DNA of 64,000 nucleotides, taken from contig NC_012991.1 of assembly GCF_000026365.1 (NCBI RefSeq), forward strand, positions 620,001 to 684,000, written 5' to 3'. This document shows, piece by piece, positions 52,733 to 62,300 of this stretch. Both the position numbers and the translations under genes were made by a program. Numbering within the stretch: position 1 is the first letter of the stretch; each line of letters starts with the position of its first letter. The notes beneath the pieces were generated by a model. That model had not been told where the DNA came from. It did not search any database and saw only the letters and a list, made by a program, of their open reading frames with translations. Origin of the DNA: Zygosaccharomyces rouxii (lineage: Eukaryota; Ascomycota; Saccharomycetes; Saccharomycetales; Saccharomycetaceae).

Positions 52733-55700
52733 TCACACAGTTTCCTCTGGAATATCATCGTGGAAGTATTTACCTTCTAAAGTTGGTGCAATCACACCGA
52801 CTCTGATCAAGAAGTCACCGAAGTGTTCACCTTCCTCTCTCTCTTGAGACCATCTCTTAAATAGGTCTTTTAGGATTTCTAGTATCTCTTCCTCCTTGAC
52901 GGATGCTCTGTATAGCTTGTTGATTCTTTGACCGTAGTAACCACCACCAAGCATTAAATTGTAAGTCTCTGGTGCCTTACCAATTAAGGCAACTTCACCT
53001 AACCATGGACGAGCGCAACCGTTGGGACAACCAGTCATCCTCATCACAACAGAGTCGTGACGCAATCCTAGCTCTTCCAGAATGTCCTCCACTTTACTGA
53101 TCAACTCAGGTAGATAACGTTCAGATTCTGCCATAGCCAAACCACAAGTTGGAAGACCGACACAGGAGGCAGAATGCAATCTTAATGGACTGAAGTCGGT
53201 ATTATCCAACTTATACTTGTGAAGAACTTTCTTGACTTCATCCAAATGCTCGTCCTTTATATCACAAATTACAACATGTTGATTACCTGTTAGTCTGAAA
53301 TGACCAGAGCCATGCTTTTGCATTAGCTGAGCAACCTTCTTCATACCGGTCTTCTGAGGTAACTCAACAGTGTCCTCGACTCTACCATTTTCGATAAAGG
53401 CGGTAAAGTGATTCATGCCCGTCTCATCCTTGACCCAGCCAAAGTAGTCATGGTTATCCTTAATCTCGAATGGTCTTCCTGGTTCAAATTTCCTACCCAT
53501 GTGTTCTTCCACCTTAGACTTGTAAATATCAACACCCATATCGTCGATGGTGTACTTTAAACGGCCGTGCTTACGGTCGTTACGATCACCATTATCCCTT
53601 TGAACAATCATAACACCTTCAATAGCTTTGATAACGTCAGATACTGGTAAATAACCGAACAAAGAACCTGTTCTTGGGTAAGTCTTCTTGTTATTGTGAG
53701 TAGTACCCATACCACCACCGACATACATGTTATAACCAGTCACCTCTTGAGTTTCTGGGTCAACAATAGTGACTAAACCAACATCACTAGACCACACATC
53801 CACATCATTGTATGGTGGAACGGCAATGTTAACTTTGAACTTTCTTGGCAAGTAAGTAGGACCATAAAGGGGCTCGACATCCACCAGAGCACCACCACTA
53901 ACTTTAGTCTTTTTCTTTGTAGGACCATCTTTCCTGTTTTCAAAGATTGAAGGCCAGTTAGGATCATAATCACGATCATCTACTCCGTTCAACCAGATTT
54001 CGTGGTAAGCAGTGGTGTTGGGCAAGAAGTACTCAGAGACCTTGTAGCCGAAGTCAGAAATCTGTTGGTGAATTTTAGCATTGTGAGGAATGGCTGAAAG
54101 CATAACGTTTCTGTTAACGTCACCACAAGCGGCCAAAGTATCCATCAATGTAGAGTTCATACCTCTAATGGTGTGTTTTAGGTTTCTCTTCACTATACCA
54201 TGTAATTGGAAAGTAGCTCTGGTGGTCAACTTCATAGTGCCATTACCGCTCTCATTGGAAAGTCTGTCCAAAATCAACCATTGTTCTGGGTTAGCCTTAC
54301 CACCTGGTAATCTGATTCTGGCCATGAAGGCGTAATATGGTTCCATGCCTTGTGCCTTACGAACATCCCTAACATCACGGTCATCCTGCATATAGCAACC
54401 GTGGAACTTGGTCAATTGCTGGTCATGTGCGTGAATGGTACCAGTCGATTCATCTTCCAAACCTGGAACAATGGTACCTCTCAAGAAATCAGAGTTAATC
54501 TTCATATCTTCGTTAGTCCATGGCTTTGGTTCATCAGCAACATTGGCACCGGAGACACCAAGGGCTTCCCATAATTCTTCTTCCCATGGACCATAAGCCG
54601 TTTGGTAACCATCAGCGTCTTGGTCATCACCTTGACCCAATGGAACGATGGCCTTGGCAGCCAAAATTTCCAGTTTCTTGAACAATTCTCTGGATGGACG
54701 GTTGTAATAATGTTTGTCTTCCTTACGTGGCCAGTAAAGCGAGTCACCTAAACCAAAAACAGAGAACTTTAGAGATCCCAAGTCCATACCTGTAGAACCT
54801 TTCAAGGCATCCCAGAAACCCTTACCGTCTTGTGGGAATTCACCTTGACCGGCAGTAGAAGTAATAAAAATCACATTTTCTTCACCAGGCAAATCTTCTA
54901 GATCGATCTCGTCCATGGATTGGCAAGTTGCCTTCAGACCTCTGGCAGCAGCCCTATTGCTTAATCTCTTAGCTAAAGAGGCCGCATTACCACCATCAGA
55001 TGCAAAGTAAACGTGCAATGGTGGTCCGCTTAAGCCTTCTAGCAGTTGTTCGTAAGCTTGCTTGGCTCTACGTTCTTGTTTCTTGGTCACCTTATCGCTA
55101 GCCGATTGTACAAGATTTCTAGAAAAGTCAGGGTATTTCTTGGACAATAAGGTTAATCTGTTTTCTCTGTCTAGGAAGGTTTGCAACTCTCTTCTAATCA
55201 CAGAGGAATCAAGGACAAAAGCTTCATCATCCTCTTTGCTTGGGTCATATCTGAACAATGGCCAATAACCAGATCCCACTGCCTTCTTAGTCTCCTTAAG
55301 GATTTCCAAAGGAGTGTCTCTTTCAGAGTGATAAGGCAAGTAGGCAAGAACAATGGATGGTCCATTGTATCTGGAGGCTTCAATGAATGCCGTCAGTAGC
55401 TGTGAATACGAAGAGTAGACTGCCACTGAAGCGACGTAAACATGACCAAAGTTCATGGCATAAAGACCTACATCCTTCTTTCTCTGTTGAGTCTCCTTTC
55501 TATGTTCAAATGGTTCAGAGTCAATTAATAGAACGTTGATGTTCTTTTTACCGGAAAGTACTTGGTGAACACCAGAGTTACCCAAATCGTAGGACCATGC
55601 ATCAGAACCCACCAACCAAGTGGATTTGAAGACATAGGATTCTTCGTCAGAGCCTAATTGTAGAAACTCAGAAGCCTTCTTTGAATCTCCATGTTTTTGT

Positions 55701-56995
55701 AAAAATTCAAACACCTGTTGACTAACAACGTTAGCCTCCTTCAAAGCGGACTCGTCCAGCGATTGGTCGTGGTAGGAAACCCACTTACCAAGTAGTTGAA
55801 CGAATGAAACAGCATCCGTAGTACCGTAAAGAGATGGGTCTAAAGAACGTCTTGCCAAAGCAACCAATTCTTCACGTCTTTTGTTTTGGTTTAAAAACAA
55901 ACCATAACCATACTCTGGATTATTTTGTTGAACTGTTTCACTGGTGTACTCGTTTAAAAAGTTCGAATTTGAAGTAAACAGCTGTCTTATTACTTTCATG
56001 TAGGCATTTTCAAGATCTAGAACGTTCTTCAGGGAGCTCAATTCTTCAATTGTCTCCTTTTCTTTTACTTGCTCACCAACGAAAAGTGACAGATTTGGTT
56101 CCTTTGAATTGACATTACTAATAATTTCACCCAGAACAGCGCTTAAATCGGTAACCAAACCGATATTGGATATTATAACTTGGTCAATACCTTTCTCGAT
56201 CAAAGAGTCGAAATCTTGAAAGAAATCTAACAACAATGGTTCAAACCCATTTTGTTCTGATTTTTGGGTTGCACTTTGGGCCACAACAACTTTCTTAATG
56301 GAATTGGGTAAAGCGGTTAGCAGATCTTGTATACTCCAAGGTCTGTAAACATTAATTTGAACCAGACTAGTGTCATTAGGTAGCACTGAGCTAAAATCGC
56401 ATGCTGAATAATTGATCACAGCAGTGGTAGGAGTTTTACTTGTAGAAATAATATCGAATTTGCTACCTAAATCTAAAGCATCCAGATCAGCTGGTTCTTC
56501 AGCAAGCTGTGTTGGTTTCACATCAGCTTCCACTTTGTGCTTCAGATTCTTAAAATTGATGAAATGCAACACTGGTCTTAAGCATTTAGAGGCAATGTCT
56601 AGAGATCTTTGAGCGTTAACATCGAAGATTTTCTCATTGGAAGAAATTAAAATGGGGATAGAGAGATCCTTAAAAAATGGAATCACTGAATAGTCTTGTA
56701 ATGACAAATCCACATTGATTACGATTGGGTGACCTTGTAAACCTTGCAAGTGAGGTAATGATTTGACTAAAGTGGCTTCATCGGTTACTAATGTTGTCAG
56801 GCGATCCTTGGAGATTTGCTCAATCACTTCTCCTAAGGGATCTGCATTGTTCAACAATTGAACGGCATGAGGAAAACTTGCAAATTCAGACTTTGTATCC
56901 TTGATGGCAGTAGTGAAAAAAAATTTGAAGGAATCCACCGCCTGGGCATATTTCAGAAGTGCCTCTGATAATGTACAAGCGTTGGAAGTTGTCAT
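52733..56995 (-). CDS. MET5: Sulfite reductase beta subunit (hemoprotein)
   Basis: A 1420-residue protein (S. cerevisiae Met5/Ecm17, 1442 aa). The N-terminal ~640 residues are a pyruvate:ferredoxin-oxidoreductase-like region; a flavodoxin domain begins near residue 655 (PPLHVYFASDGGNAASLAKR, ITSTAGQGEFPQ); the last ~550 residues are the sulfite/nitrite reductase hemoprotein. Siroheme/[4Fe-4S] cysteines are present: CVGLPTC near 1280 and CPNGC near 1325. With Met10 it reduces sulfite to sulfide using NADPH electrons. The promoter carries a Cbf1 E-box and Met31/32-type sites. YJR137C position between TTI2 and IML1. Long open frames on the other strand inside it are shadows. Confidence 0.97.
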   Translation of the reverse strand: MTTSNACTLSEALLKYAQAVDSFKFFFTTAIKDTKSEFASFPHAVQLLNNADPLGEVIEQISKDRLTTLVTDEATLVKSLPHLQGLQGHPIVINVDLSLQDYSVIPFFKDLSIPILISSNEKIFDVNAQRSLDIASKCLRPVLHFINFKNLKHKVEADVKPTQLAEEPADLDALDLGSKFDIISTSKTPTTAVINYSACDFSSVLPNDTSLVQINVYRPWSIQDLLTALPNSIKKVVVAQSATQKSEQNGFEPLLLDFFQDFDSLIEKGIDQVIISNIGLVTDLSAVLGEIISNVNSKEPNLSLFVGEQVKEKETIEELSSLKNVLDLENAYMKVIRQLFTSNSNFLNEYTSETVQQNNPEYGYGLFLNQNKRREELVALARRSLDPSLYGTTDAVSFVQLLGKWVSYHDQSLDESALKEANVVSQQVFEFLQKHGDSKKASEFLQLGSDEESYVFKSTWLVGSDAWSYDLGNSGVHQVLSGKKNINVLLIDSEPFEHRKETQQRKKDVGLYAMNFGHVYVASVAVYSSYSQLLTAFIEASRYNGPSIVLAYLPYHSERDTPLEILKETKKAVGSGYWPLFRYDPSKEDDEAFVLDSSVIRRELQTFLDRENRLTLLSKKYPDFSRNLVQSASDKVTKKQERRAKQAYEQLLEGLSGPPLHVYFASDGGNAASLAKRLSNRAAARGLKATCQSMDEIDLEDLPGEENVIFITSTAGQGEFPQDGKGFWDALKGSTGMDLGSLKFSVFGLGDSLYWPRKEDKHYYNRPSRELFKKLEILAAKAIVPLGQGDDQDADGYQTAYGPWEEELWEALGVSGANVADEPKPWTNEDMKINSDFLRGTIVPGLEDESTGTIHAHDQQLTKFHGCYMQDDRDVRDVRKAQGMEPYYAFMARIRLPGGKANPEQWLILDRLSNESGNGTMKLTTRATFQLHGIVKRNLKHTIRGMNSTLMDTLAACGDVNRNVMLSAIPHNAKIHQQISDFGYKVSEYFLPNTTAYHEIWLNGVDDRDYDPNWPSIFENRKDGPTKKKTKVSGGALVDVEPLYGPTYLPRKFKVNIAVPPYNDVDVWSSDVGLVTIVDPETQEVTGYNMYVGGGMGTTHNNKKTYPRTGSLFGYLPVSDVIKAIEGVMIVQRDNGDRNDRKHGRLKYTIDDMGVDIYKSKVEEHMGRKFEPGRPFEIKDNHDYFGWVKDETGMNHFTAFIENGRVEDTVELPQKTGMKKVAQLMQKHGSGHFRLTGNQHVVICDIKDEHLDEVKKVLHKYKLDNTDFSPLRLHSASCVGLPTCGLAMAESERYLPELISKVEDILEELGLRHDSVVMRMTGCPNGCARPWLGEVALIGKAPETYNLMLGGGYYGQRINKLYRASVKEEEILEILKDLFKRWSQEREEGEHFGDFLIRVGVIAPTLEGKYFHDDIPEETV

Positions 56996-57182
56996 ATTGG
57001 CAACAATAAATAACGGGGTACGAAAAAAGAGGCGTTAAGTCCGATTAACCTACCGACACCTTCTCTCTTCGAGTTGTTCTCAGATTTCCTTCCACCGACT
57101 AAAGTTCTCTGTTGACTCTTCTTATAAGTTGGAGGGGATCACCTTCTGAATGAGTACCCGACTTTTCGCCCTTCAACTCCGA

Positions 57183-57189
57183 GCCACAG
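57183..57189 (-). promoter_or_regulatory. Met31/32-type site in MET5 promoter
   Basis: GCCACAG is CTGTGGC on the minus strand, the Met31/32 core, about 190 bp upstream of the MET5 start. A second partial copy (TGTGGC) is at 57257-57262. Confidence 0.6.
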
Positions 57190-57300
57190 CTATGGCTTTC
57201 AGGCTAGGATGTTTCCGCCTCACTCGTAATCTGATTGGCGGTTGGCGTTGGACGATGCCACACATTGGCTAGCTTCAATAACCGAGGGTAGGGAGAATCG

Positions 57301-57307
57301 CACGTGA
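57301..57307 (+). promoter_or_regulatory. Cbf1 E-box in MET5 promoter
   Basis: CACGTGA, about 305 bp upstream of the MET5 start, together with the Met31/32 sites gives the usual Met4-recruiting pair of S. cerevisiae sulfur genes. Confidence 0.6.
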
Positions 57308-57438
57308 TTAGAGCATGGAGATAAAGTAATGAATCCATAAAGATGGAACTCTGCGCAGTAATGCGGAAGTATATCCGCCACAACATGACCGTTTAGCTGC
57401 AATAAGTGCGTTTGTTGATGTTAGAATATTTGGTTTTC

Positions 57439-57751
57439 TCAGTCGACTGTTGTAGTACCGTTCCTTTCCAATTCCAAGATTTCTCTTACCGTCAATGAGT
57501 CATTGGAAACACTGTTGTTATAGTCTAACTGTGCTTGAGCTGCACGATCCAATTCATTCAATTTATCATTTTCTAGCTGTCTAACCTGCTGAGTGGTCAT
57601 TTCATCTTTTATCATAGTTAGTAAATGTAAGTAGTGCGTAAGGAAAGGAAGGAGGGAAACGTTTCGTGTTTCATATAAACATACATCTTTGATTCAGCTT
57701 ATTGATAATTTTATTCTTAATATCTTGTTTCTGTTCATCCGTGAGTTTCAT
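57439..57751 (-). CDS. NBL1: Borealin-like chromosomal passenger protein Nbl1, two exons
   Basis: A spliced gene reconstructed by reading the minus strand. Exon 1 is 57751-57685 (MKLTDEQKQDIKNKII...), then an intron of 79 bp (57684-57606) with 5' GTATGT, branch point TACTAAC (57623-57617) and 3' AAAAG, then exon 2 57605-57439 ending TGA. The product is 77 residues (S. cerevisiae Nbl1, YHR199C-A, is 73 and also spliced). Exon 2 is helical (QQVRQLENDKLNELDRAAQ). The two other AG sites tested give immediate stops, so the AAG acceptor is the only one that works. Nbl1 bridges Sli15 and Bir1 in the Aurora B (Ipl1) complex. The position between AIM46 and RPN10 agrees with yeast order, with MET5 interleaved. 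Confidence 0.85.
57606..57684 (-). other. NBL1 intron
   Basis: 79 bp. 5' splice site GTATGT, perfect branch point TACTAAC at 57617-57623, 3' splice AAG about 12 bases further. It interrupts codon 23 after its first base. Confidence 0.85.
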
Positions 57752-57852
57752 TAGGGCTGCTCTCTCTCGTTTGTTTTATGATAAGAAAGCAGAGTAAGTG
57801 GTAAGTAGATCTTAGCGCTTAGCCTTTATTATTTGAATCTCGTAAGTACAGT

Positions 57853-57873
57853 CGGTTACCCGGAGGGTAACCG
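57853..57873. repeat. Perfect inverted repeat with 9-bp arms containing a Reb1 site
   Basis: CGGTTACCC-GGA-GGGTAACCG. The left arm plus first spacer base gives TTACCCG, the Reb1 core. An adjoining repeat (CCGATG-8-CATCGG, 57871-57890) shares its last three bases. Confidence 0.85.
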
Positions 57874-58246
57874 ATGATATAAAACATCGGCGGCAAATAG
57901 AAGAAGAAATTCTATGTGTTTTAATGCCGGCAGATCATTGTACTGGTTTAATGGACCTCCTATATTCTGATGGAGTTTGATTCAAGAATGAGTGGACATT
58001 TGTACACTTGGAGGGACACGTAGTTCTCTTGAGATCAATAAAATCAATGACAAGAAATCCTGTTTGATTAGAAAGCTTAGAAATTGTACCTGACGGTACA
58101 TCTTGTAGTAATTTACTTCAATATATATTATTGCCAAGCGGTATAGTTACTTCTCTCGAGTTTCGAACTCAGACTTGATTACCCGCACTTTTTATACAAA
58201 GTGAGAAGGGAGAAAAAAAAGGTAGAGTTCACTAAACTTGATGATA

Positions 58247-58255
58247 TTTGCCACC
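58247..58255 (-). promoter_or_regulatory. Proteasome-associated control element (Rpn4 site) of RPN10
   Basis: TTTGCCACC, the exact reverse complement of GGTGGCAAA, lies 60 bp before the RPN10 ATG. Rpn4 binds this element to coordinate proteasome genes. Confidence 0.85.
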
Positions 58256-58314
58256 ATCGACCAAGGATAATAGGACTTATTACTAGTGTATCATCTCCAT
58301 ATAGCGCGTGAATC

Positions 58315-59136
58315 ATGGTATTAGAGGCAACTGTTATAACCATTGATAATTCTGAATACTCAAGGAATGGAGATTTCCCCAGAACGAGGTTCGAAGCACA
58401 GATCGATGCTGTTGAATTCATCTTTCAGGCAAAACGTAACAGTAATCCCGAAAATACTGTAGGCCTAATTTTATCAGCAGGTTCTAATCCAAGAGTTTTA
58501 TCCACATTTACATCAGAATTTGGTAAGATCTTATCAGGTTTGCACGATACTCATATTGAAGGATCCATTCATCTAGGGACAGCCATTCAAATTGCTGCAT
58601 TAACGTTAAAACACCGCCAAAATAAAGTTCAGCATCAACGAATCGTTGTATTTGTATGCTCCCCCATCCAAGATGACAGACAAGAATTGATGAAGTTAGC
58701 CAAAAAGCTAAAAAAGAATAACATTGCAGTAGACATTATCAATTTTGGTGAAATAGAACATAATACAGCCATCGTAGAGGAATTCATCGAGACTGTAAAC
58801 AATTCTCAAGAAGAGAGCAGTCATTTATTGAATATACAACCAGGCCCAAGATTACTATATGAACACATTGCAGGGTCTCGTATAATTCTAGAAGAAGGTG
58901 CTGCCGGTGGTAGTGGATTCGATGGTGATAGTGCGGGAGGTGATAATGGATTTATGGACTTCGGTGTTGATCCTTCAGTAGATCCAGAATTGGCAATGGC
59001 ATTACGTCTATCTATGGAAGAAGAACAACAGAGACAGGAAAGGTTGAGACAACAACAAGAACAACAGGAACAACAGCAGCAGCAGCAAGAAAGTCAGGGG
59101 CAAGGACAAGAACAAGAGCAGGAGAATAAATCTTAG
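58315..59136 (+). CDS. RPN10: Proteasome ubiquitin receptor Rpn10
   Basis: A 273-residue protein (268 in S. cerevisiae). The N-terminal von Willebrand A domain (about 1-190) is nearly identical to yeast (IDNSEYSRNGDFPRTRFEAQ; KHRQNKVQHQRIVVFVCSP). The ubiquitin-interacting motif DPELAMALRLSMEEEQ spans about 220-235. The tail is Gln/Glu-rich, from short CAA/CAG repeats. It sits at the base-lid junction of the 26S proteasome and captures polyubiquitinated substrates. A Rpn4 element lies 60 bp upstream. YHR200W position. Confidence 0.98.
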   Translation: MVLEATVITIDNSEYSRNGDFPRTRFEAQIDAVEFIFQAKRNSNPENTVGLILSAGSNPRVLSTFTSEFGKILSGLHDTHIEGSIHLGTAIQIAALTLKHRQNKVQHQRIVVFVCSPIQDDRQELMKLAKKLKKNNIAVDIINFGEIEHNTAIVEEFIETVNNSQEESSHLLNIQPGPRLLYEHIAGSRIILEEGAAGGSGFDGDSAGGDNGFMDFGVDPSVDPELAMALRLSMEEEQQRQERLRQQQEQQEQQQQQQESQGQGQEQEQENKS

Positions 59137-59246
59137 ACAGAAAAGAACAGAACAGAAACGAAGTACTTGTTGCGGCTAATTAAATAATATTTCTTCTAAA
59201 CTCTTTTAGACTGTTATTTTATAAAGTGTACATGTTGTAATTCACA

Positions 59247-59253
59247 TTACCCG
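59247..59253 (-). promoter_or_regulatory. Reb1-type site upstream of IML1
   Basis: TTACCCG about 100 bp before the IML1 ATG in the 217-bp RPN10-IML1 gap. Assignment is by motif only. Confidence 0.5.
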
Positions 59254-59353
59254 GTTCATAACCGCTATGACTCGAAAAAATCAGTGATAAAGGGAAGTTT
59301 TATCGAACACTATATACCACTGCGATACATCTCAGCTAGACGTAGTAACTAAT

Positions 59354-62300
59354 ATGGCCCGTGATGGTCCTCTATTCGTTGGTCTAAGAGGAAAGAATCA
59401 ACGTCCGGTATCATCAACGGTCTCTTCAGGTCCCAAAGTTAATAACACAACTCATGTGAATTCAATATCTCTGAGCGCTGGTAATCTTATAGTAGGAGCC
59501 AAAGATAATACCAATTTACGTGGTAACGTCTTAAGTACACCGAGTACCACTTTTGTGAATGATAACAATAAAATCAATACCAATTCACCTGCTATATTGG
59601 CGCCTGAATCTGCAGGTATAATCGATAAGAATAGATCAAGACAAGTGGAATTGTGTTACCATGAATCTAGATATTCTAATGACCTGGTGGAATTGGACCT
59701 TTCCGCAATTCCAGGAGCAAAACAAGGTGATTTGTTTGAAATGAAAACATATCGAAAAACCCCCGGCAGTAAAGATAAAAAAATCTATTTTGTTGCCAAA
59801 GATTTTAGTCCAGATATTCGAAGAAGGACGAAAAATGCTCAAATTTCTATTCTATCAGGTCAATTACAATCATTGTTGGATCTACCGTCACGTTCCAAGG
59901 TTTGGATAAGATTGAAATCCAAGAGGTTGACCGAAGCAGATTTGGTGGAATTAAACATTAAAGATTGTTTGATCAACAGAGGGGACATGTGGTGCTTGAA
60001 CTCCCAATTAGTAGGTCAATGTGTGTTTTCAGGTCAAAAATTGACATTTTTAGATACCATCAGAGCTACGGTCAACGGGATTTATCGTGAAGGTAAAAAG
60101 ACACTTTCGGGATATATTGGTGAAAATACCAGAGTGGTATTTCGTTCGGAATCTGCAAGATTAATCTTCTTAATCCAAATCACTGAAGAAATGTGGAATT
60201 TTGAAGAAACTGGTGAACAATTATTTCAAAAGATGGTTAATTCGTTTTTCCCCAAAATTTTTAAAAAATGGAAAGATATTGGTACACATCATAGTATTAC
60301 CATTGCGTTTGCCGTATCTATGGACACTTCGCATGTACCGTTTAGAGAATTGGAACCTGGTACCATTTTAAAGAATACAACCGACTATTTCAGAATTGTA
60401 GTAGATCAAGTTTTAGTTATCCATTGGGTGGAAATCATGGAAACGTTGCGAAAAGAGTTTCAAGCACTAAGACGAAATTTGTTAAATGTTCAGACAGAAG
60501 ATGGTTATAGTGTTGTCAAGGGAAGATTTTCACCGGTGATTAAATCCAATATTTTGGAATTAGTTAATTTTGCCTCTACATTAATCACGGATCCATTCAG
60601 ACAATCGGACCTGCGACATACGACTACGCACATAATGATCATTAGCCCCGGATCAGGTCTATATGACGTGGACTATGATTTGCTGAGATTAACTGGTAAG
60701 AAACTTTTGTCATTGGAAATGACGATGGATCTTATCTGTCTGTCGCGGGCTCCACTCCACGTAGTGCCCCTATTCAGGTATTTGGATTATGAAAGCAAGT
60801 TGCATCATTGTAGCCCAACTTGGTTGAGTATCTTCTTTTGGAACGATTCCATGAATGGTACCGATGATTGGCGTCCTAGGTGTAAGATTTACGATCTACA
60901 GATGATGGGACTCACAGAAAATGATGTTTTGGGGAAAATTGATATTGATTACTTAAAACCAGGCAAGGGTGTGGAAAGCATTCAACAATTTATGGATCAA
61001 TATGATACCGACGTTTTCAATTTTGAGAAATGTAATGATAATTTACAAAAGGGAAATAGCAATTGTGATAAATCTGAAGGTGGAGTTCAATTGAACCAAA
61101 AGCAATCTCTTCAAAACCCATCGACTTTTGCTTGGAATGCCCCAAAATTCTCTACCCCTGTTTTGGAGGACATTCAGAAACCCAAAGTCTTCGCTGATTT
61201 GTCCACGCAGAGAAGTAGTGGTCTTCGAGACGACGAAGGTTCTGATAAGATTCAATTGAGTGATAGCGCTTTTAGAACCCAACAATCTTCATTGGCGGTT
61301 GATACCTTAAAAGGAATTACCAAAAAGAATCTTGTCAAAGACTTGACCCAAAGAATTGTGGGTAGAATCATGCCAGATCGTGAGGTTAAAAGAGATATGA
61401 GTACACATGAACCAGTTGAAGATCGAACAGATGGTGTTGAAAGATCCCCGGTTCAAAAACCAGCATTATCCCCTCGCAATTCCTCAGAACATGTACCAGT
61501 TATCAAGAAGAATTTATCCACTCTGAACCATCTGGACAATCAAAACGGCTCACCTTTCGGAATTGATGGCTTTCCTCTATATGCTTCAGCTCATAATTTG
61601 GAGTCACCTGTAGATCATGGTGCTTCAGAGACAAAACCATTATTTACCGTAGATGACAGAAAAACGCCATTGCAAGAATCTGCGGCTCATAATTCCGGAT
61701 CTTCTCCAACTGAAGTGAGAACGTGGATTGAAATAAAGAATCCATCTGTCCCAGTTAACGAAGATCTTGCAGGAATGATGTATCCCACAAGATGGAAAGA
61801 TGTTTTACCAAGGTATGTTCCCAAGAGGTACAGTAAATGGAGGTCCTTTACAACACCTGCGGAATTACCCATTACGATTTCAGATTTTCCTTCAAAGCTG
61901 GACTTTGAGAATAATTTCTTCTTTAGAAATCATTCAGTTAATCTGAACATTGATCAAGAGGCATATAAGCAAACTTCGAAAGATCTGCTACGTAATATGA
62001 TTTATGTGCGTCTTTTGGCAGGTTTTCAATTGTGTGTGGGAGAAAATGTCAAAAATGTGGAGCGTTCGAAAGGGGTCGAAAACAACGAATCACCAGTTGC
62101 TAAGTTTATTGATGGTACTTGGGTTAATATCAGGATATATATGACAATTGATTCTGAGATTCATAGAATCAGTTGTGGTATGGATGGTGTCATCGACGTC
62201 CAAAGATATATGAGGAAGAATGAAGAGAATCCATTTGAACAGGTATCTAGCTATGCTCCTTTGGTTAAAACTCGTTACGAAAACTTGTACAGAAAGGCAA

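Larger units (their letters stand above)
56996..57438. other. MET5 promoter and NBL1 3' region
   Basis: 443 bp with no ATG-started frame worth calling. It contains GCCACAG (57183-57189), GCCACA (57257-57262) and CACGTGA (57301-57307), i.e. Met31/32 and Cbf1-type sites for MET5. Confidence 0.65.
57752..58314. other. Divergent promoter, NBL1 and RPN10, with clustered inverted repeats
   Basis: 563 bp with no open frame of note. It has two Reb1 sites (TTACCCG at 57856-57862 and 58179-58185), a perfect proteasome element (58247-58255), and perfect inverted repeats at 57853-57873, 57871-57890, 58085-58100, 58158-58170 and 58186-58203. Confidence 0.7.

Noticed and set aside
58130..58200. tRNA-like GAGTTTCGAACTC between NBL1 and RPN10
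   Set aside because: No A-box at suitable spacing on either strand; treated as an inverted repeat.
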